Assembly (NCBI GenBank): GCA_023264815.1
Contig: JAHFUZ010000006.1
Location: 116,035-180,034 of the forward strand
DNA from: Arthrobacter sp.
GTDB taxonomy: Bacteria; Actinomycetota; Actinomycetes; Actinomycetales; Micrococcaceae
Length of the DNA: 64,000 nt
Direction: 5' to 3'
Position numbers and translations under genes: made by a program
Notes under the pieces: generated by a model
The model's input: only the letters and a program-made list of their open reading frames with translations
What the model was told of the DNA's origin: nothing
The model's database searches: none
Shown: positions 42,453 to 50,968 of the stretch, one piece after another
How positions within the stretch are numbered: the stretch's first letter is position 1
Layout of the letters: each line of letters begins with the position of its first letter

Positions 42453-42704
42453 CTAGCTGTTCTCCGGCTTGGCCACGCTGTCCGGGTCCTCCTGCTGGGC
42501 CGGTTCGTCGGAGAGCCCTTCGGGGGTGAGGTCCAGGTTCTCCGGATTCTTGGGCTGTTCGGGGGCTTCGCCGACTTCCCCGGCTTTGGGCTTCCCGGTG
42601 TCGTCCAGGGCCGGGTTGGCGCCCTCGACGCCGGTGGGGTCCTGGGTGCCCGATCCTGTGGTGCCGGGGTCTGTGTTGTCGGGCTGAGTGGTGTCGTTCG
42701 GCAT
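42453..42704 (-). CDS. Small acidic, Pro/Asn-rich protein, unknown
   Basis: This 83-residue protein (MPNDTTQPDNTDPGTTGSGT...) is disordered in composition: rich in Asp, Glu, Pro, Thr and Gly, with no hydrophobic core. AGAGAGGG precedes the ATG. I recognise no domain. It lies 121 bases downstream of the Zur-linked rpmJ gene on the same strand, but its connection to the zinc response is unproven. It could be a stress-related disordered protein. The composition and a good ribosome-binding site argue for a real gene. Confidence 0.55.
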   Translation of the reverse strand: MPNDTTQPDNTDPGTTGSGTQDPTGVEGANPALDDTGKPKAGEVGEAPEQPKNPENLDLTPEGLSDEPAQQEDPDSVAKPENS

Positions 42705-42825
42705 GGAAGTCCCTCTCTGCGAAGTGCAACGTCACGTGGTGCAGCGTGTCCGCCGACTCTAGGCGCCTGCCGCTGCAGGCGCAACAGGTGCCCCGGCGGC
42801 AGGCGCGGGAGCCGGTCCTTCAGGC

Positions 42826-42948
42826 TCAGCCCTGGCGGGCCTTCATCCTTGGATTCTTCTTGTTGATCACAAAGGTCCGGCCCCGCCGTCGGACGATCTG
42901 GGCGCCGGGGATCTTCTTCAGGGCGCGGAGGGAATTTCTGACTTTCAT
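42826..42948 (-). CDS. rpmJ: Ribosomal protein bL36, zinc-free (C-) form
   Basis: This 40-residue protein begins [20 protein letters not shown] and ends with [12 protein letters not shown], the L36 fold. The normal L36 has four metal ligands (three Cys and one His); here no Cys is present, so it is the zinc-independent C- paralogue used when zinc is scarce, releasing zinc from ribosomes. AAGGAGCAACC lies directly before its ATG. It is 51 bases downstream of a COG0523 gene with a Zur box, a combination known from zinc-starvation regulons of actinobacteria. The primary L36 must be encoded elsewhere. Confidence 0.92.
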   Translation of the reverse strand: MKVRNSLRALKKIPGAQIVRRRGRTFVINKKNPRMKARQG

Positions 42949-42999
42949 GGTTGCTCCTTGTTGTGTGGGCTTTGTTCGGTGGCGGATATAAGGGGCCAT

Positions 43000-44109
43000 T
43001 CAGGGCTGGGCGGGGTCGAGGAGGAAAGGATCGGCCAGCCCGGCGAATCCGGCCTCCATCTCCTCGTCGGTGAGTTCGCAGGAGGTGAGCAGCTGTTCAA
43101 TTTCTGCCTGGTTGATGCCCTCGCCGGTCGCGGCCAGTACGCTTCCGCGGTCGCCGTGGTCCGGATGCCAGTCCAGGTGCGCGTCCACGTGGTTCAGGGG
43201 ATGGGGCACCGTGCCCGCGTCTGCCAGCCACGGACCGGTGTTTTCGAGCCAGACACGCGGGCCGATGCCCTGGATGGCGATCCGGCACTGCGGGGCGGCG
43301 GCAATCCAGAGGCGGCCCCGCAGCCAGCAGCATCCCTCCGCGAGGGCGGCCAGTGCATGCCGGAACCGCTCCGGGTGCAGGGGACGTTGGGCCCGGTGCG
43401 TGACGGTGGTGAACGGTGAGGTGGAGGACGACGCCGGGACCCGGACTGTGCCGGGCACTGTCCTTCCGAGGGCGTCCTGGTAGTCGTGGCGGCCCGGGCG
43501 GATCAGGGCGGCGCTGTCCACCACGTCAGCGTGCGGTGCGAGTTCCCCTGCCAGTTGGGCGCCCCGGATCCGGTGGACGGGGTCGGCCGGAAACAGGTCC
43601 ACCTCTGCCAGCAGCACGGTGTCATTGAAGGACAGTTCGCCGATGAGGAATTCGCCCGCCGTGCGCTGGTCTTCCGGGACCGGGGTGAATCCGGATTCAA
43701 ACAGGGTGTGGTGGTCCCAGATGTGGTCCTCCAAGGTGTCCGGGGCGCAGGCGAGGACCGCGGAATCAACCGTCACCGGACGGGACAGCCCCCGCCGCAG
43801 CGCCCCGATGGCTGCCTCCGTGGACACCGCCGGCGGAAGCCCGATGATGGCCTGGGTCTCCCCGCGCTCCAGCAGGCGCTCGATGGTGGGTACCAGGTCC
43901 AGCCGCACAGTGCAGCTGAGGCAGCCGTGTTCCAGCTGTGTCTCCGAGCGCTCGTCGGGCCCGGAGCTGCTGGAGATTCTCCGAATGACCACGCCGTTCT
44001 CGAGCAGGTCGTGCAGGACCACCACGGCGCCAGGATTGGCCGCGGCAGCGTCCTGGCAGGCCTGCTGGCGGCAGAGGGCGTCCAGGGAACTGATCACAGT
44101 GAGATGCAT
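43000..44109 (-). CDS. COG0523 (CobW-like) protein, Zur-linked, with degenerate P-loop
   Basis: This 369-residue protein matches the Zur-controlled COG0523 proteins of actinobacteria, proposed to deliver or allocate zinc. The conserved cysteine site is HGCLSCTVR (CxxC form of the usual CxCC), and the C-terminal CobW_C domain is present near 255-340 with HPERFRHALA and VWLENTGPWL. The N-terminal Walker A is not recognisable (MHLTVISSLDALCRQ in place of the Gly-rich GKT loop), so GTP binding may be lost or altered, as in several members of this subgroup. I start it at ATG 44109, 15 bases from the Zur box; a longer frame runs through the box. Confidence 0.8.
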   Translation of the reverse strand: MHLTVISSLDALCRQQACQDAAAANPGAVVVLHDLLENGVVIRRISSSSGPDERSETQLEHGCLSCTVRLDLVPTIERLLERGETQAIIGLPPAVSTEAAIGALRRGLSRPVTVDSAVLACAPDTLEDHIWDHHTLFESGFTPVPEDQRTAGEFLIGELSFNDTVLLAEVDLFPADPVHRIRGAQLAGELAPHADVVDSAALIRPGRHDYQDALGRTVPGTVRVPASSSTSPFTTVTHRAQRPLHPERFRHALAALAEGCCWLRGRLWIAAAPQCRIAIQGIGPRVWLENTGPWLADAGTVPHPLNHVDAHLDWHPDHGDRGSVLAATGEGINQAEIEQLLTSCELTDEEMEAGFAGLADPFLLDPAQP

Positions 44110-44123
44110 GCCCCTCACTCTAA

Positions 44124-44138
44124 TGAGAACGATTCTCA
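44124..44138. promoter_or_regulatory. Zur box
   Basis: TGAGAACGATTCTCA is a near-perfect inverted repeat in the form of the actinobacterial Zur consensus (TGAAAATGATTTTCA-like). It lies 15 bases before the ATG of the COG0523 gene and upstream of rpmJ, so zinc-loaded Zur should repress both. Confidence 0.82.
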
Positions 44139-44252
44139 AAAACAAATAGAGCCGCGGCGGGAGGCTGAGATCACCCGGGTCAGTGCCACGCCCGGCGCGC
44201 GGGGCGGACCTATAGTGGCAAGTAACCCGCCAGCTAGGCTCAGGAGGCCCGC

Positions 44253-45413
44253 ATGCTTGTGCTCGTCATCAATTCCGGCTCGTCCTCGCTCAAGTACCAG
44301 GTGCGCGATGTCGCCGCCGGCAGTGTCCTGGCCGAGGGGCTGATCGAGGAGATCGGCATGGGCAACGGCGGTGACGGGGACGGGGAGATCGAGGGCCCGC
44401 GGGACCACGCCGAGGCGCTGGAGCAGGTGGACGCGGCCATCCATGCCGAGCTCGGCGACCTTGACCTGGCCGCCGTCGGCCACCGCGTGGTGCACGGCGG
44501 CGAGCGGTTCGCCGAACCCGTGCTGATCGACAACGAGATCACCCGCGCCATCGAGCGCCTTAACCCGCTGGCGCCGCTGCACAACCCGGCCAACGTCCTG
44601 GGCATCCGCGCCATCGCCAAGAAGTGGCCGGACCTGCCGCAGGTGGCCGTGTTCGACACCGCCTTCCACCGCAGCCTGCCCGAGCACGCCTGGCGCTACG
44701 CGGTTCCGGATTCGCTGTACACCAGTCATGGAATCCGCCGCTACGGCTTCCACGGCACCTCGCATGAGTACGTCACGCACCGTGCTGCCGCGCTGCTGGA
44801 CGTTCCTTTGGAAGAGTTCGACGGCGTCATCGCCCACCTGGGGAACGGCGCCTCCGTCACTGCCATCCAGGGCGGCAAATCCGTGGACACGTCCATGGGC
44901 TTCACCCCGCTCGAGGGACTCGTGATGGGCACCCGGTCCGGCGATCTGGACCCCTCCATCCTGGTGTTCCTCGGCCGGGCAGGCTGGACCCCGGAAGACC
45001 TGGACACCATGCTCAACCGCGAGTCCGGGCTCAAAGGACTCGCCGGCAGCAACGACATGCGCTCTGTGGTGGAGGCGTCCGAAGCCGGCGATGCCCGCGC
45101 TGCCACGGCGCTGGCGGTCACGTCCTACCGGTTGGCCAAGTACATCGGTGCCTACCACGTGGCCGTCGGCGGCGCGAAGGCTTTGGTGTTCACCGCGGGC
45201 ATCGGCGAGAACTCGCACCAGTTCCGTTCCCTGGTCGCGGACCGGCTTGGCGCACTGGGCATAGTGCTCGACGCCGGCCTGAACGCTGTGCGGTCCAAGG
45301 AACCCCGGGTGATTTCGACGCCCGCGTCGGCTATCCCGGTTTTGGTGGTTCCCACCGACGAAGAGCGGGCGATCGCGGAGGCGACCGCCGCCGTCGTACA
45401 CTCCGCTGGTTGA
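44253..45413 (+). CDS. ackA: Acetate kinase AckA
   Basis: AckA converts acetyl phosphate and ADP to acetate and ATP, or the reverse. The 386-residue protein shows VINSGSSSLKYQV at the N-terminus, the phosphate-binding VFDTAFH, RRYGFHGTSHEYV, HLGNGASV and VFTAGIGENS, all diagnostic for acetate kinases. Ribosome-binding GGAGG lies before the ATG. It should work with Pta (39026-41110), although about 3.1 kb of unrelated genes lie between, so it needs its own promoter. It is followed by a family A palindrome. Confidence 0.95.
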   Translation: MLVLVINSGSSSLKYQVRDVAAGSVLAEGLIEEIGMGNGGDGDGEIEGPRDHAEALEQVDAAIHAELGDLDLAAVGHRVVHGGERFAEPVLIDNEITRAIERLNPLAPLHNPANVLGIRAIAKKWPDLPQVAVFDTAFHRSLPEHAWRYAVPDSLYTSHGIRRYGFHGTSHEYVTHRAAALLDVPLEEFDGVIAHLGNGASVTAIQGGKSVDTSMGFTPLEGLVMGTRSGDLDPSILVFLGRAGWTPEDLDTMLNRESGLKGLAGSNDMRSVVEASEAGDARAATALAVTSYRLAKYIGAYHVAVGGAKALVFTAGIGENSHQFRSLVADRLGALGIVLDAGLNAVRSKEPRVISTPASAIPVLVVPTDEERAIAEATAAVVHSAG

Positions 45414-45426
45414 CCCCCACCCATAC

Positions 45427-45492
45427 CCCATCGATTGCTCCGTAAACGTCCTTTTGAGCGCCCAAAACGGCGCTTACGGAGCACTCGATGGG
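45427..45492. repeat. Family A intergenic palindrome, copy A3
   Basis: A 66-base inverted repeat with CCCATCGATTGCTCCGTAA at the left and TTACGGAGCACTCGATGGG at the right, loop near 45452-45465. It separates ackA from the phosphoesterase gene. Confidence 0.85.
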
Positions 45493-45606
45493 ATCACGCG
45501 GGCACCTTTCGTTCACTGCCCGTTCCGGGGCCGGACGCTTGGCTCCTCTATCGTCGCGGCAGTAAGGCCGCACGACATGCGGCCGTCACCGCGACGAGAG
45601 GGAACA

Positions 45607-46791
45607 GTGACTTCACGCATCAATCAGCCCGCATTCAGCCGGCGAGCGGCCTTGGCGGCAGCCGGAACGCTCGGGGCGCTGGGCATCACCGTGTCCGCCG
45701 CAGCCGCGGGCAAGGCTGCCCCCGGCGCGAAGGCGCCGAAGCCCACGCTTGCTTTCCGCCCGGACGGCAAGTTCAAAGTGGTGCAGTTCAACGACACGCA
45801 GGATGACGAACAGACTGACCGCCGCACCATCGAACTCATGGACCGGACGCTGGATGCTGAGAAGCCGGACTTCGTGGTGATCAATGGGGACGTTATCAAC
45901 GGCGGATGCGACACGGAACTGGACGTCAAGCAGGCCCTCAACCATGTGGTCAAACCCATGGAAAGCCGCCAGATTCCGTGGGCCATCACGTTCGGCAACC
46001 ATGACGAGGATTCTGCGCAGCGCACCGGGATGACCGAAGCCAAGATGCTTCAGTTCCTGCAGAGTTACGCCCACAACGTCAATGCCGACTCGGTGCCCGG
46101 CCTGACCGGCACGTCCAACTCGCAGCTGTTGGTCCAGTCCTCGCGGTCCAAGGACCCGGCCTTCGGCCTCTGGCTCATCGACACCGGCCGGTATGCGCCG
46201 GACGCCATCAACGGCCAGGACTTTGAAGGCTACCCGGACTGGGACTGGGTGCGGATGGACCAGGTCACCTGGTACCGGAACCAGTCCATTGCCACGGAGC
46301 AGAAGTACGGCAAGAAGATCCCGTCCCTGATGTGGGGCCACATCGCCCTGCATGAGCACCGGAACATGTGGTTCGCCAGCATCGACTCACGCACGGACGC
46401 AGACCACGCACGGGCCCTCACCAAGCACAGCATCGTCGGCGAGCGCAATGAGGACGAGTGCCCGGGGCCCTTCAACTCCGGCCTGTTCAATGCGTTCCTG
46501 GAGCGCGGTGACGTCCGGGGCTACTTCGTGGGGCACGACCACGTCAACACCTACGTCGGTGACTACTATGGCGTGCAGCTTGGCTACGGTCCGGGAACGG
46601 GATTTGGGGCCTACGGGCTGGATGGCGCGGAGCGGAACCGGCTGCGTGGCGCCCGGGTCTTCGAACTGGACGAGAGCCACCCCGGAATCTACAAGGACAC
46701 CCGGCTGGTTTTCGCGAAGGACTTCGGCATTGACCTGACGGCGAACGATCAGCCGATCGTCCCTGTTCCGCTGGACCCGGCACAAGGCTGA
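45607..46791 (+). CDS. Tat-exported metallophosphoesterase
   Basis: This 394-residue calcineurin-like phosphoesterase starts with a Tat signal (FSRRAALAAAG, followed by a hydrophobic stretch to about residue 35). Metal-binding motifs are FNDTQDDEQ (reduced DxH motif), VVINGDVINGG (GDxxxxG), TFGNHDEDS (GNHD/E), HIALHE and VGHDHVNTY (GHxH), the full set for a dinuclear centre. It resembles the Streptomyces/yeast Dcr2-like secreted phosphoesterases. I start it at GTG 45607 with GAGAGGGA upstream; the longer reading to 45454 passes through the palindrome. It may release phosphate outside the cell. No neighbour suggests a specific substrate. Confidence 0.87.
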   Translation: MTSRINQPAFSRRAALAAAGTLGALGITVSAAAAGKAAPGAKAPKPTLAFRPDGKFKVVQFNDTQDDEQTDRRTIELMDRTLDAEKPDFVVINGDVINGGCDTELDVKQALNHVVKPMESRQIPWAITFGNHDEDSAQRTGMTEAKMLQFLQSYAHNVNADSVPGLTGTSNSQLLVQSSRSKDPAFGLWLIDTGRYAPDAINGQDFEGYPDWDWVRMDQVTWYRNQSIATEQKYGKKIPSLMWGHIALHEHRNMWFASIDSRTDADHARALTKHSIVGERNEDECPGPFNSGLFNAFLERGDVRGYFVGHDHVNTYVGDYYGVQLGYGPGTGFGAYGLDGAERNRLRGARVFELDESHPGIYKDTRLVFAKDFGIDLTANDQPIVPVPLDPAQG

Positions 46792-46825
46792 CCTCAGCCC
46801 ACGTTGGTGGTTGAGCCTGTCGAAA

Positions 46826-46893
46826 CCCCATCGATTGCTCCGTGAACGCCGTTTTGCGGGTCCAAAAGGGCCGTTACGGAGCAGTCGATGGGG
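46826..46893. repeat. Family A intergenic palindrome, copy A4
   Basis: CCCCATCGATTGCTCCGTGAA at its left and TTACGGAGCAGTCGATGGGG at its right, around a 46844-46870 inner stem-loop. The right arm supplies the C-terminal residues (PSTAP) and stop codon of the minus-strand lipoprotein gene. Confidence 0.85.
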
Positions 46894-47581
46894 TTGGGGC
46901 GGGGTTGACGATCGCAATGATTTGCGCCTTGTACGCCTCGAGCCGGGGCTCTATCTCAGACAGCGGGACGTCCTGGAGGTTCCCGCTGTCCTCGAGGCTC
47001 CTGCCGTAATCGTCGATTTCGTCCCACAGGTCTGACAGCTGCTCCGTCCAGTCGGTGCGCAGGGAATGGTCCACGGTCAGGACCAGCTGGCTGGCGAGCG
47101 CATTTGTGAGGCATTCAGTGCATTCGTAGTTCACAGCGGCGGAGTGGTTTTCCGGAGCTATGGCATCGGCCGGTCCCTCAATCAGGACCACCTGGAATCC
47201 CACGGCCACGGCCGCGCAGCCGGTGCAGCTGGCCAGGGCGTACGCCTCATTCCTGGTGTCCACGGGCCCGCCGTCATGGGACCAGACCAACGCGAACTCC
47301 ACGCTGTACATCGCCGAGCCGTCAGCGGTGTTCACTGCCAGGGCCTGGTTGTCGTCCTCATCGGGGGTGGCCGGCGGGTCGAATGGGAACACCCAGTCCG
47401 GTGCCGGGTTTTCCCAGCCGGCAGGTGCGGTAGCCGGGGAGGACTCAGGGCTCCCTTCGCCGGGCCAGCACGCCCCCGTGAGGCCGACCGTAAGGGCTGC
47501 GGCGGCCGTCAAAACAACAGCATGTTGCGCCGCCATGCCTAATTTCCGCCGGCGTCCTGTCATCTGGGTCGTCATGCTCAC
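46874..47581 (-). CDS. Secreted lipoprotein-like protein, unknown
   Basis: This 235-residue protein has a signal peptide with RRRK, a hydrophobic segment (AVVLTAAAALTVGLTG) and a lipobox-like GAC (near 39), so it is likely a lipoprotein or secreted. The mature part has two cysteine pairs, CTGC and CTEC, which could form disulfides or bind a metal, in a compact alpha/beta domain. I recognise no family. The C-terminus reads PTPSTAP and its stop lies within a family A palindrome, as in 14873-15619, so this end is repeat-derived. It lies convergent to the phosphoesterase. Confidence 0.65.
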   Translation of the reverse strand: MSMTTQMTGRRRKLGMAAQHAVVLTAAAALTVGLTGACWPGEGSPESSPATAPAGWENPAPDWVFPFDPPATPDEDDNQALAVNTADGSAMYSVEFALVWSHDGGPVDTRNEAYALASCTGCAAVAVGFQVVLIEGPADAIAPENHSAAVNYECTECLTNALASQLVLTVDHSLRTDWTEQLSDLWDEIDDYGRSLEDSGNLQDVPLSEIEPRLEAYKAQIIAIVNPAPTPSTAP

Positions 47582-47688
47582 GTCACCTCACGTCCGGCCC
47601 GGGTTGACCTGCCCCCAGCGGACAGCACTGCATCCGACAATGGTAGGCTTCGTGACCTTTCTCGGAAACCCCATCGAGCCCGTGGAAA

Positions 47689-47756
47689 CCCCATCGAGTG
47701 CTCCATAACGGCCGTTATGAGCGCTGATACCGGCCGTTACGGAGCAATCGATGGGG
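47689..47756. repeat. Family A intergenic palindrome, copy A5
   Basis: CCCCATCGAGTGCTCCATAAC at its left and GTTACGGAGCAATCGATGGGG at its right, with inner CGGCCGTTA arms. The 15-mer GGAAACCCCATCGAG is duplicated just left of it (47664-47678 and 47684-47698). The stop codon of the S9 peptidase gene is directly adjacent at 47757. Confidence 0.85.
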
Positions 47757-49985
47757 CTATTTCAGGCCGGCACCCGGAAGCAGCTCAACGGCGCCCAGTG
47801 AGTCGGCGATGAACGCGTAGTCCCAGGCCCGTTCGCGCCACTGGACGTACCGGCCGGAGGCGCCGCCGTGGCCGCCGTCCATCTCGATCTTCATGACGAT
47901 CGGCTCCGTCCCCGTGGTGGCGGACCGCAGGGCCTGGACCCACTTGGCCGGCTCCACGTAGAGCACGCGGGTGTCGTTGAAGGAGGTCACCGCGGCGATC
48001 TTCGGGTACGCAACAGAACGGACATTCTCGTACGGCGAGTATGACTTCATGTAGGCGTACACGTCCGGATCGGTGATGGGGTTGCCCCATTCCTCCCATT
48101 CCAGCGCGGACAGCGGAAGCTCGGGATCCAGGATGGACGTCAGCGGGTCAACAAACGGCACCTGCGCCACCACGGCGGCGTACTTTTCGGGCGCCAGGTT
48201 GGCGATGGCACCCATCAGCAGCCCGCCCGCGGAACCACCCAGGGCAGCGATCCGGGCAGGATCCACCCAGCCGGACCCGGCCAGCCAGTCCGTGGCCGCC
48301 ACAAAATCCGTGAACGTGTTCTTCTTGGTGAGCTTCTTGCCGTCTTCGTACCAGTGCCGGCCCAGCTCGCCGCCGCCGCGGATGTGCGCGATGACAAACA
48401 CAATGCCGCGGTCCAGCAGCGAGAGCCGTGCAATGCCGAACCCGGGGTCCATGCTCATCTCATAGGAGCCGTACCCGTACACCAGCCCCGCCGCCGTCGC
48501 ATCATGTCTGACCTTCTTGTGCCGCAGCACGGACAGCGGAATCCGGGTGCCGTCCGCCGCCGTCGCCCATTCCCGCGTTGCCACGTAGTCCAGCGCGGAG
48601 TAGCCGCCCAGCACGGGGCTTTCCTTGCGCAGCAGGAGCTCGCCGGCGGGCAGTGCCGGGGTGGGCAGGACAAAGTCGTACACCCGCGACGGCGTGAAGT
48701 AGGACGTGTAGCCCAGCCGGATGACCGGGGCCTCATAGTCCGAACCGCCCACGCCGGCCGTGTAGAGCTCCTCGTCGAACGCGGGCTCCACGGGCGCCTC
48801 CTGCGCGGGCGTCCCCAGCCCGGCCAGACCCATCACCTGGACGCGCTCGATGGTGTCCTTGCGGATGGACACGATGACGTGCGTGGCGGTGACTCCGGCG
48901 CCGTTGACGCGGACGTCGTCGGAATGTTCGACGACGGTGCTCCAGTGCTGCTCTGCCAGCGGCTTGGCGAGCTCGGCCGGGTCAACAAGGGAGACCATGG
49001 AGTTCACGGCGTTCCGGTTGTGCGTGATGAGGATGCGCTCGGACCTCCCGCCGTCCGGCCCTTCAAGCAGGAACGGCTCCGCCTCGTACAGGACGCGTTC
49101 GTCGCGCGAAATCACGGTGGTGAGCGCCGCCGTCGGGTCATCGAAGCGGAGCAGCCGCGTTTCGCTGTACTCCGAGCAGCCGATGCCCAGCACGAGGTGA
49201 CGCCTGTCGGAGGAGAGCTCAAAGCCCAGCCACATGGCGACGTCGTCCTCCTGGTAAATCACCTCATCGTCGGTGACCGGCGTGCCCAGGACGTGGGACT
49301 TCACCTGGTACGGGCGCCACGAATCGTCCACCACGGTGTAGAAAATGCGGGTGCCGTCGGGGGAGAAACTGACGCCGTAGAAGACGTTTTCGATGACGTC
49401 CGGCAGCAGCTCACCGGTGCGGAGGTCCTTGATATGCAGGGTGAAGCGTTCGTCGCCGGCGTTGTCCACGGCATACGCGTAGAGGTTCCCGTCCACCGTC
49501 ACGGCCGATCCGCCAACCGAGAAGAACGGCTTGCCTTCAGCCTCGATGTTGCCGTCCAGGAGGATTTCCTCGCCCGGAATCCCGACGCCGGCCTCCACTG
49601 CCGGGGGAGTCCAGTCCGCCACGGGGTCGCCGGTGTCCTGCGCCCGGACGCGGCACTGGATGCCGTACTCCTTCCCCTCCACCGACCGGCTGAAGTACCA
49701 CCAGCCGTCCTTGCGGTTCGGAACAGACAGGTCTGTCTCCTGCGTGCGGCCCTTGATTTCCTGGAAGATGGCCTCGCGCAGCGGCTCCTGGTGGGCGGTG
49801 ACCGCTTCCTGGTAGGCGTTTTCGGCCTTCAGGTGCGCCACCACCTCGTCGGATTCCTTCTCACGGAGCCACTCGTAGTTGTCCACGAACGTGTCGCCGT
49901 GGTGGGTCCGCTCGTGCTGGACCTTTTTGGCGACGGGTGGGGTGAGGGACGTGGTGGCGGAATCCCGCAGCGGAGTCTGGGTCAT
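47757..49985 (-). CDS. S9 family prolyl oligopeptidase (oligopeptidase B-like)
   Basis: This 742-residue serine peptidase has the N-terminal beta-propeller (about 40-440) and a C-terminal alpha/beta-hydrolase domain. The nucleophile is in GGSAGGLLMG (GxSxGG), Asp is expected in SFNDTRVLY and His in MDGGHGGASGR; ARIAALGGSAGG and HIRGGGELG are typical of oligopeptidase B / prolyl oligopeptidase. It lacks a signal peptide, so cytoplasmic, and degrades short peptides, probably after basic residues if OpdB-like. I start it at ATG 49985, preceded by GAAGG and an AT-rich TATATA segment; a longer frame to 50054 has only low-complexity sequence. Confidence 0.9.
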   Translation of the reverse strand: MTQTPLRDSATTSLTPPVAKKVQHERTHHGDTFVDNYEWLREKESDEVVAHLKAENAYQEAVTAHQEPLREAIFQEIKGRTQETDLSVPNRKDGWWYFSRSVEGKEYGIQCRVRAQDTGDPVADWTPPAVEAGVGIPGEEILLDGNIEAEGKPFFSVGGSAVTVDGNLYAYAVDNAGDERFTLHIKDLRTGELLPDVIENVFYGVSFSPDGTRIFYTVVDDSWRPYQVKSHVLGTPVTDDEVIYQEDDVAMWLGFELSSDRRHLVLGIGCSEYSETRLLRFDDPTAALTTVISRDERVLYEAEPFLLEGPDGGRSERILITHNRNAVNSMVSLVDPAELAKPLAEQHWSTVVEHSDDVRVNGAGVTATHVIVSIRKDTIERVQVMGLAGLGTPAQEAPVEPAFDEELYTAGVGGSDYEAPVIRLGYTSYFTPSRVYDFVLPTPALPAGELLLRKESPVLGGYSALDYVATREWATAADGTRIPLSVLRHKKVRHDATAAGLVYGYGSYEMSMDPGFGIARLSLLDRGIVFVIAHIRGGGELGRHWYEDGKKLTKKNTFTDFVAATDWLAGSGWVDPARIAALGGSAGGLLMGAIANLAPEKYAAVVAQVPFVDPLTSILDPELPLSALEWEEWGNPITDPDVYAYMKSYSPYENVRSVAYPKIAAVTSFNDTRVLYVEPAKWVQALRSATTGTEPIVMKIEMDGGHGGASGRYVQWRERAWDYAFIADSLGAVELLPGAGLK

Positions 49986-50089
49986 GCCTTCAATATATAG
50001 ATCCGCACCGCCCGCCGGCCCGCCGTTCGCTACCGGGGTAGCGCCCGCCGCCACCCGCCCCGGCCGCCGCCACCCGCCCCCCCGGCCAA

Positions 50090-50133
50090 CGCTCTCTCAC
50101 TTAATGCCGGAAATTGGGGAACGCTCTCTCACT
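50090..50133. repeat. Family B fragment, copy B3
   Basis: Contains ACGCTCTCTCACTTAATG and a second ACGCTCTCTCAC 28 bases later, matching the left half of family B only; the right half is absent, so it is a truncated copy. Confidence 0.7.
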
Positions 50134-50460
50134 GCGGTGTAAGTTACCCGCCGGGATCCCTTGAATGGCCCCCGTCGCGGTGCTAAAACGGCATTACCGG
50201 GAGGATCCGAACGCGTTGTAGTTTCTCTGCCTTCCTAGGGCGGTTAGCCGTTGGGCACGCCACAGCGCCAGTCAGCGCATTGGCAGTTGCGGGCGACCCT
50301 CCCGACAAGGTGGCCCCTGGCATTGCCGGGGGTCATCCCATGCCCGCCTCTTACCCGCGAACGCGTGCCCGCACATGTTGCCGTGGCGTTATCTTGTCCC
50401 GTCATTTTGGCGTCCGGATAACAGTCTGATGTGGCTTTCCGCAGAGTGCCGGGAGAGGCC

Positions 50461-50489
50461 TTGACACGGCGACGTTACCGCGCGGTAAT
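50461..50489 (+). promoter_or_regulatory. Promoter with palindromic operator
   Basis: TTGACA (50461-50466), 17 bases, GGTAAT (50484-50489). The -35 box is perfect. A perfect 14-base palindrome TTACCGCGCGGTAA (50475-50488) fills the spacer and overlaps the -10 box, where a dimeric regulator could act. The regulator is not identified. Confidence 0.6.
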
Positions 50490-50517
50490 TGTAAGCACAC
50501 TTTGTAAATTGGGGTCG

Positions 50518-50934
50518 ATGATGAGAAAGCTGATACCGAAAGGCACCCTCCGACAGATGCTCCTGCCGCCCACTTTCGGGCTGCACCTGACCGGGTCCGC
50601 AGACTTCACGGTGCTCTCCGTGGAAGTCTGGAGCACCTGCCTGGTAGTCAACATCCATGTGGAATCCGCCGCGGGCAAGTCCATCCCGGAAATCGCCATC
50701 GAGGATCACTGGGGTACCGTATACACGCTCCAGGACTCGGCCAGCCTCGGTTCGCGGAACCTGCAGGTCTTCACGCCGTCGGTCCCGCCCGGTACCAGGA
50801 GCCTGACCATCCGCTCCACTGACGCCCCAGAAGCCCGCCTGGTGGTGAGCTTCGCAGTGCGGATAATGCACGACGCCGACGACGTGGACCAGGTGCCGGG
50901 CTACCACCCGCAGCGGCTGCGCCGCCCCGCCTAA
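50518..50934 (+). CDS. Small protein of unknown function
   Basis: This 138-residue protein (MMRKLIPKGTLRQMLLPPTF...) has a basic N-terminus and then mainly predicted beta strands (TVLSVEVWSTCLVVNIHVES, RSLTIRSTDA), with no signal peptide or membrane helix. I recognise no family. The ATG at 50518 or 50521 starts it; GGGG lies only four bases upstream and the leader is short. Its special feature is the promoter: a canonical -35 box with a perfect palindrome. It might be a regulated stress or antigen-like beta-sandwich protein; that is a guess. Confidence 0.6.
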   Translation: MMRKLIPKGTLRQMLLPPTFGLHLTGSADFTVLSVEVWSTCLVVNIHVESAAGKSIPEIAIEDHWGTVYTLQDSASLGSRNLQVFTPSVPPGTRSLTIRSTDAPEARLVVSFAVRIMHDADDVDQVPGYHPQRLRRPA

Positions 50935-50968
50935 TTGCAACGGGTTTCAGGACGGCAGGGATAAGGGC

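Larger units (their letters stand above)
49986..50517. other. Long intergenic region with family B fragment
   Basis: This 532-base interval has no credible gene. From left to right it holds the peptidase leader (TATATA near 49995-50000), a C-rich stretch with short repeats of CGCC, the half copy of family B at 50090-50133, then about 330 bases (50134-50460) with no open frame of coding character or recognised motif, and finally the promoter of the 50518 gene. I see a few short hairpins but none conserved. Confidence 0.7.

Noticed and set aside
46804..46893. Insertion sequence or tRNA gene near the phosphoesterase.
   Set aside because: The string GAGCCTGTCGAAACC and the palindrome are present, but no transposase frame or cloverleaf can be drawn.
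48354..50000. Long plus-strand frame opposite the S9 peptidase.
   Set aside because: Composition (Arg, Gly, His) and lack of domains indicate an antisense shadow.
50134..50460. Possible non-coding RNA or gene in the stretch after the family B fragment.
   Set aside because: No open frame with coding character and no recognised RNA fold; short hairpins only.
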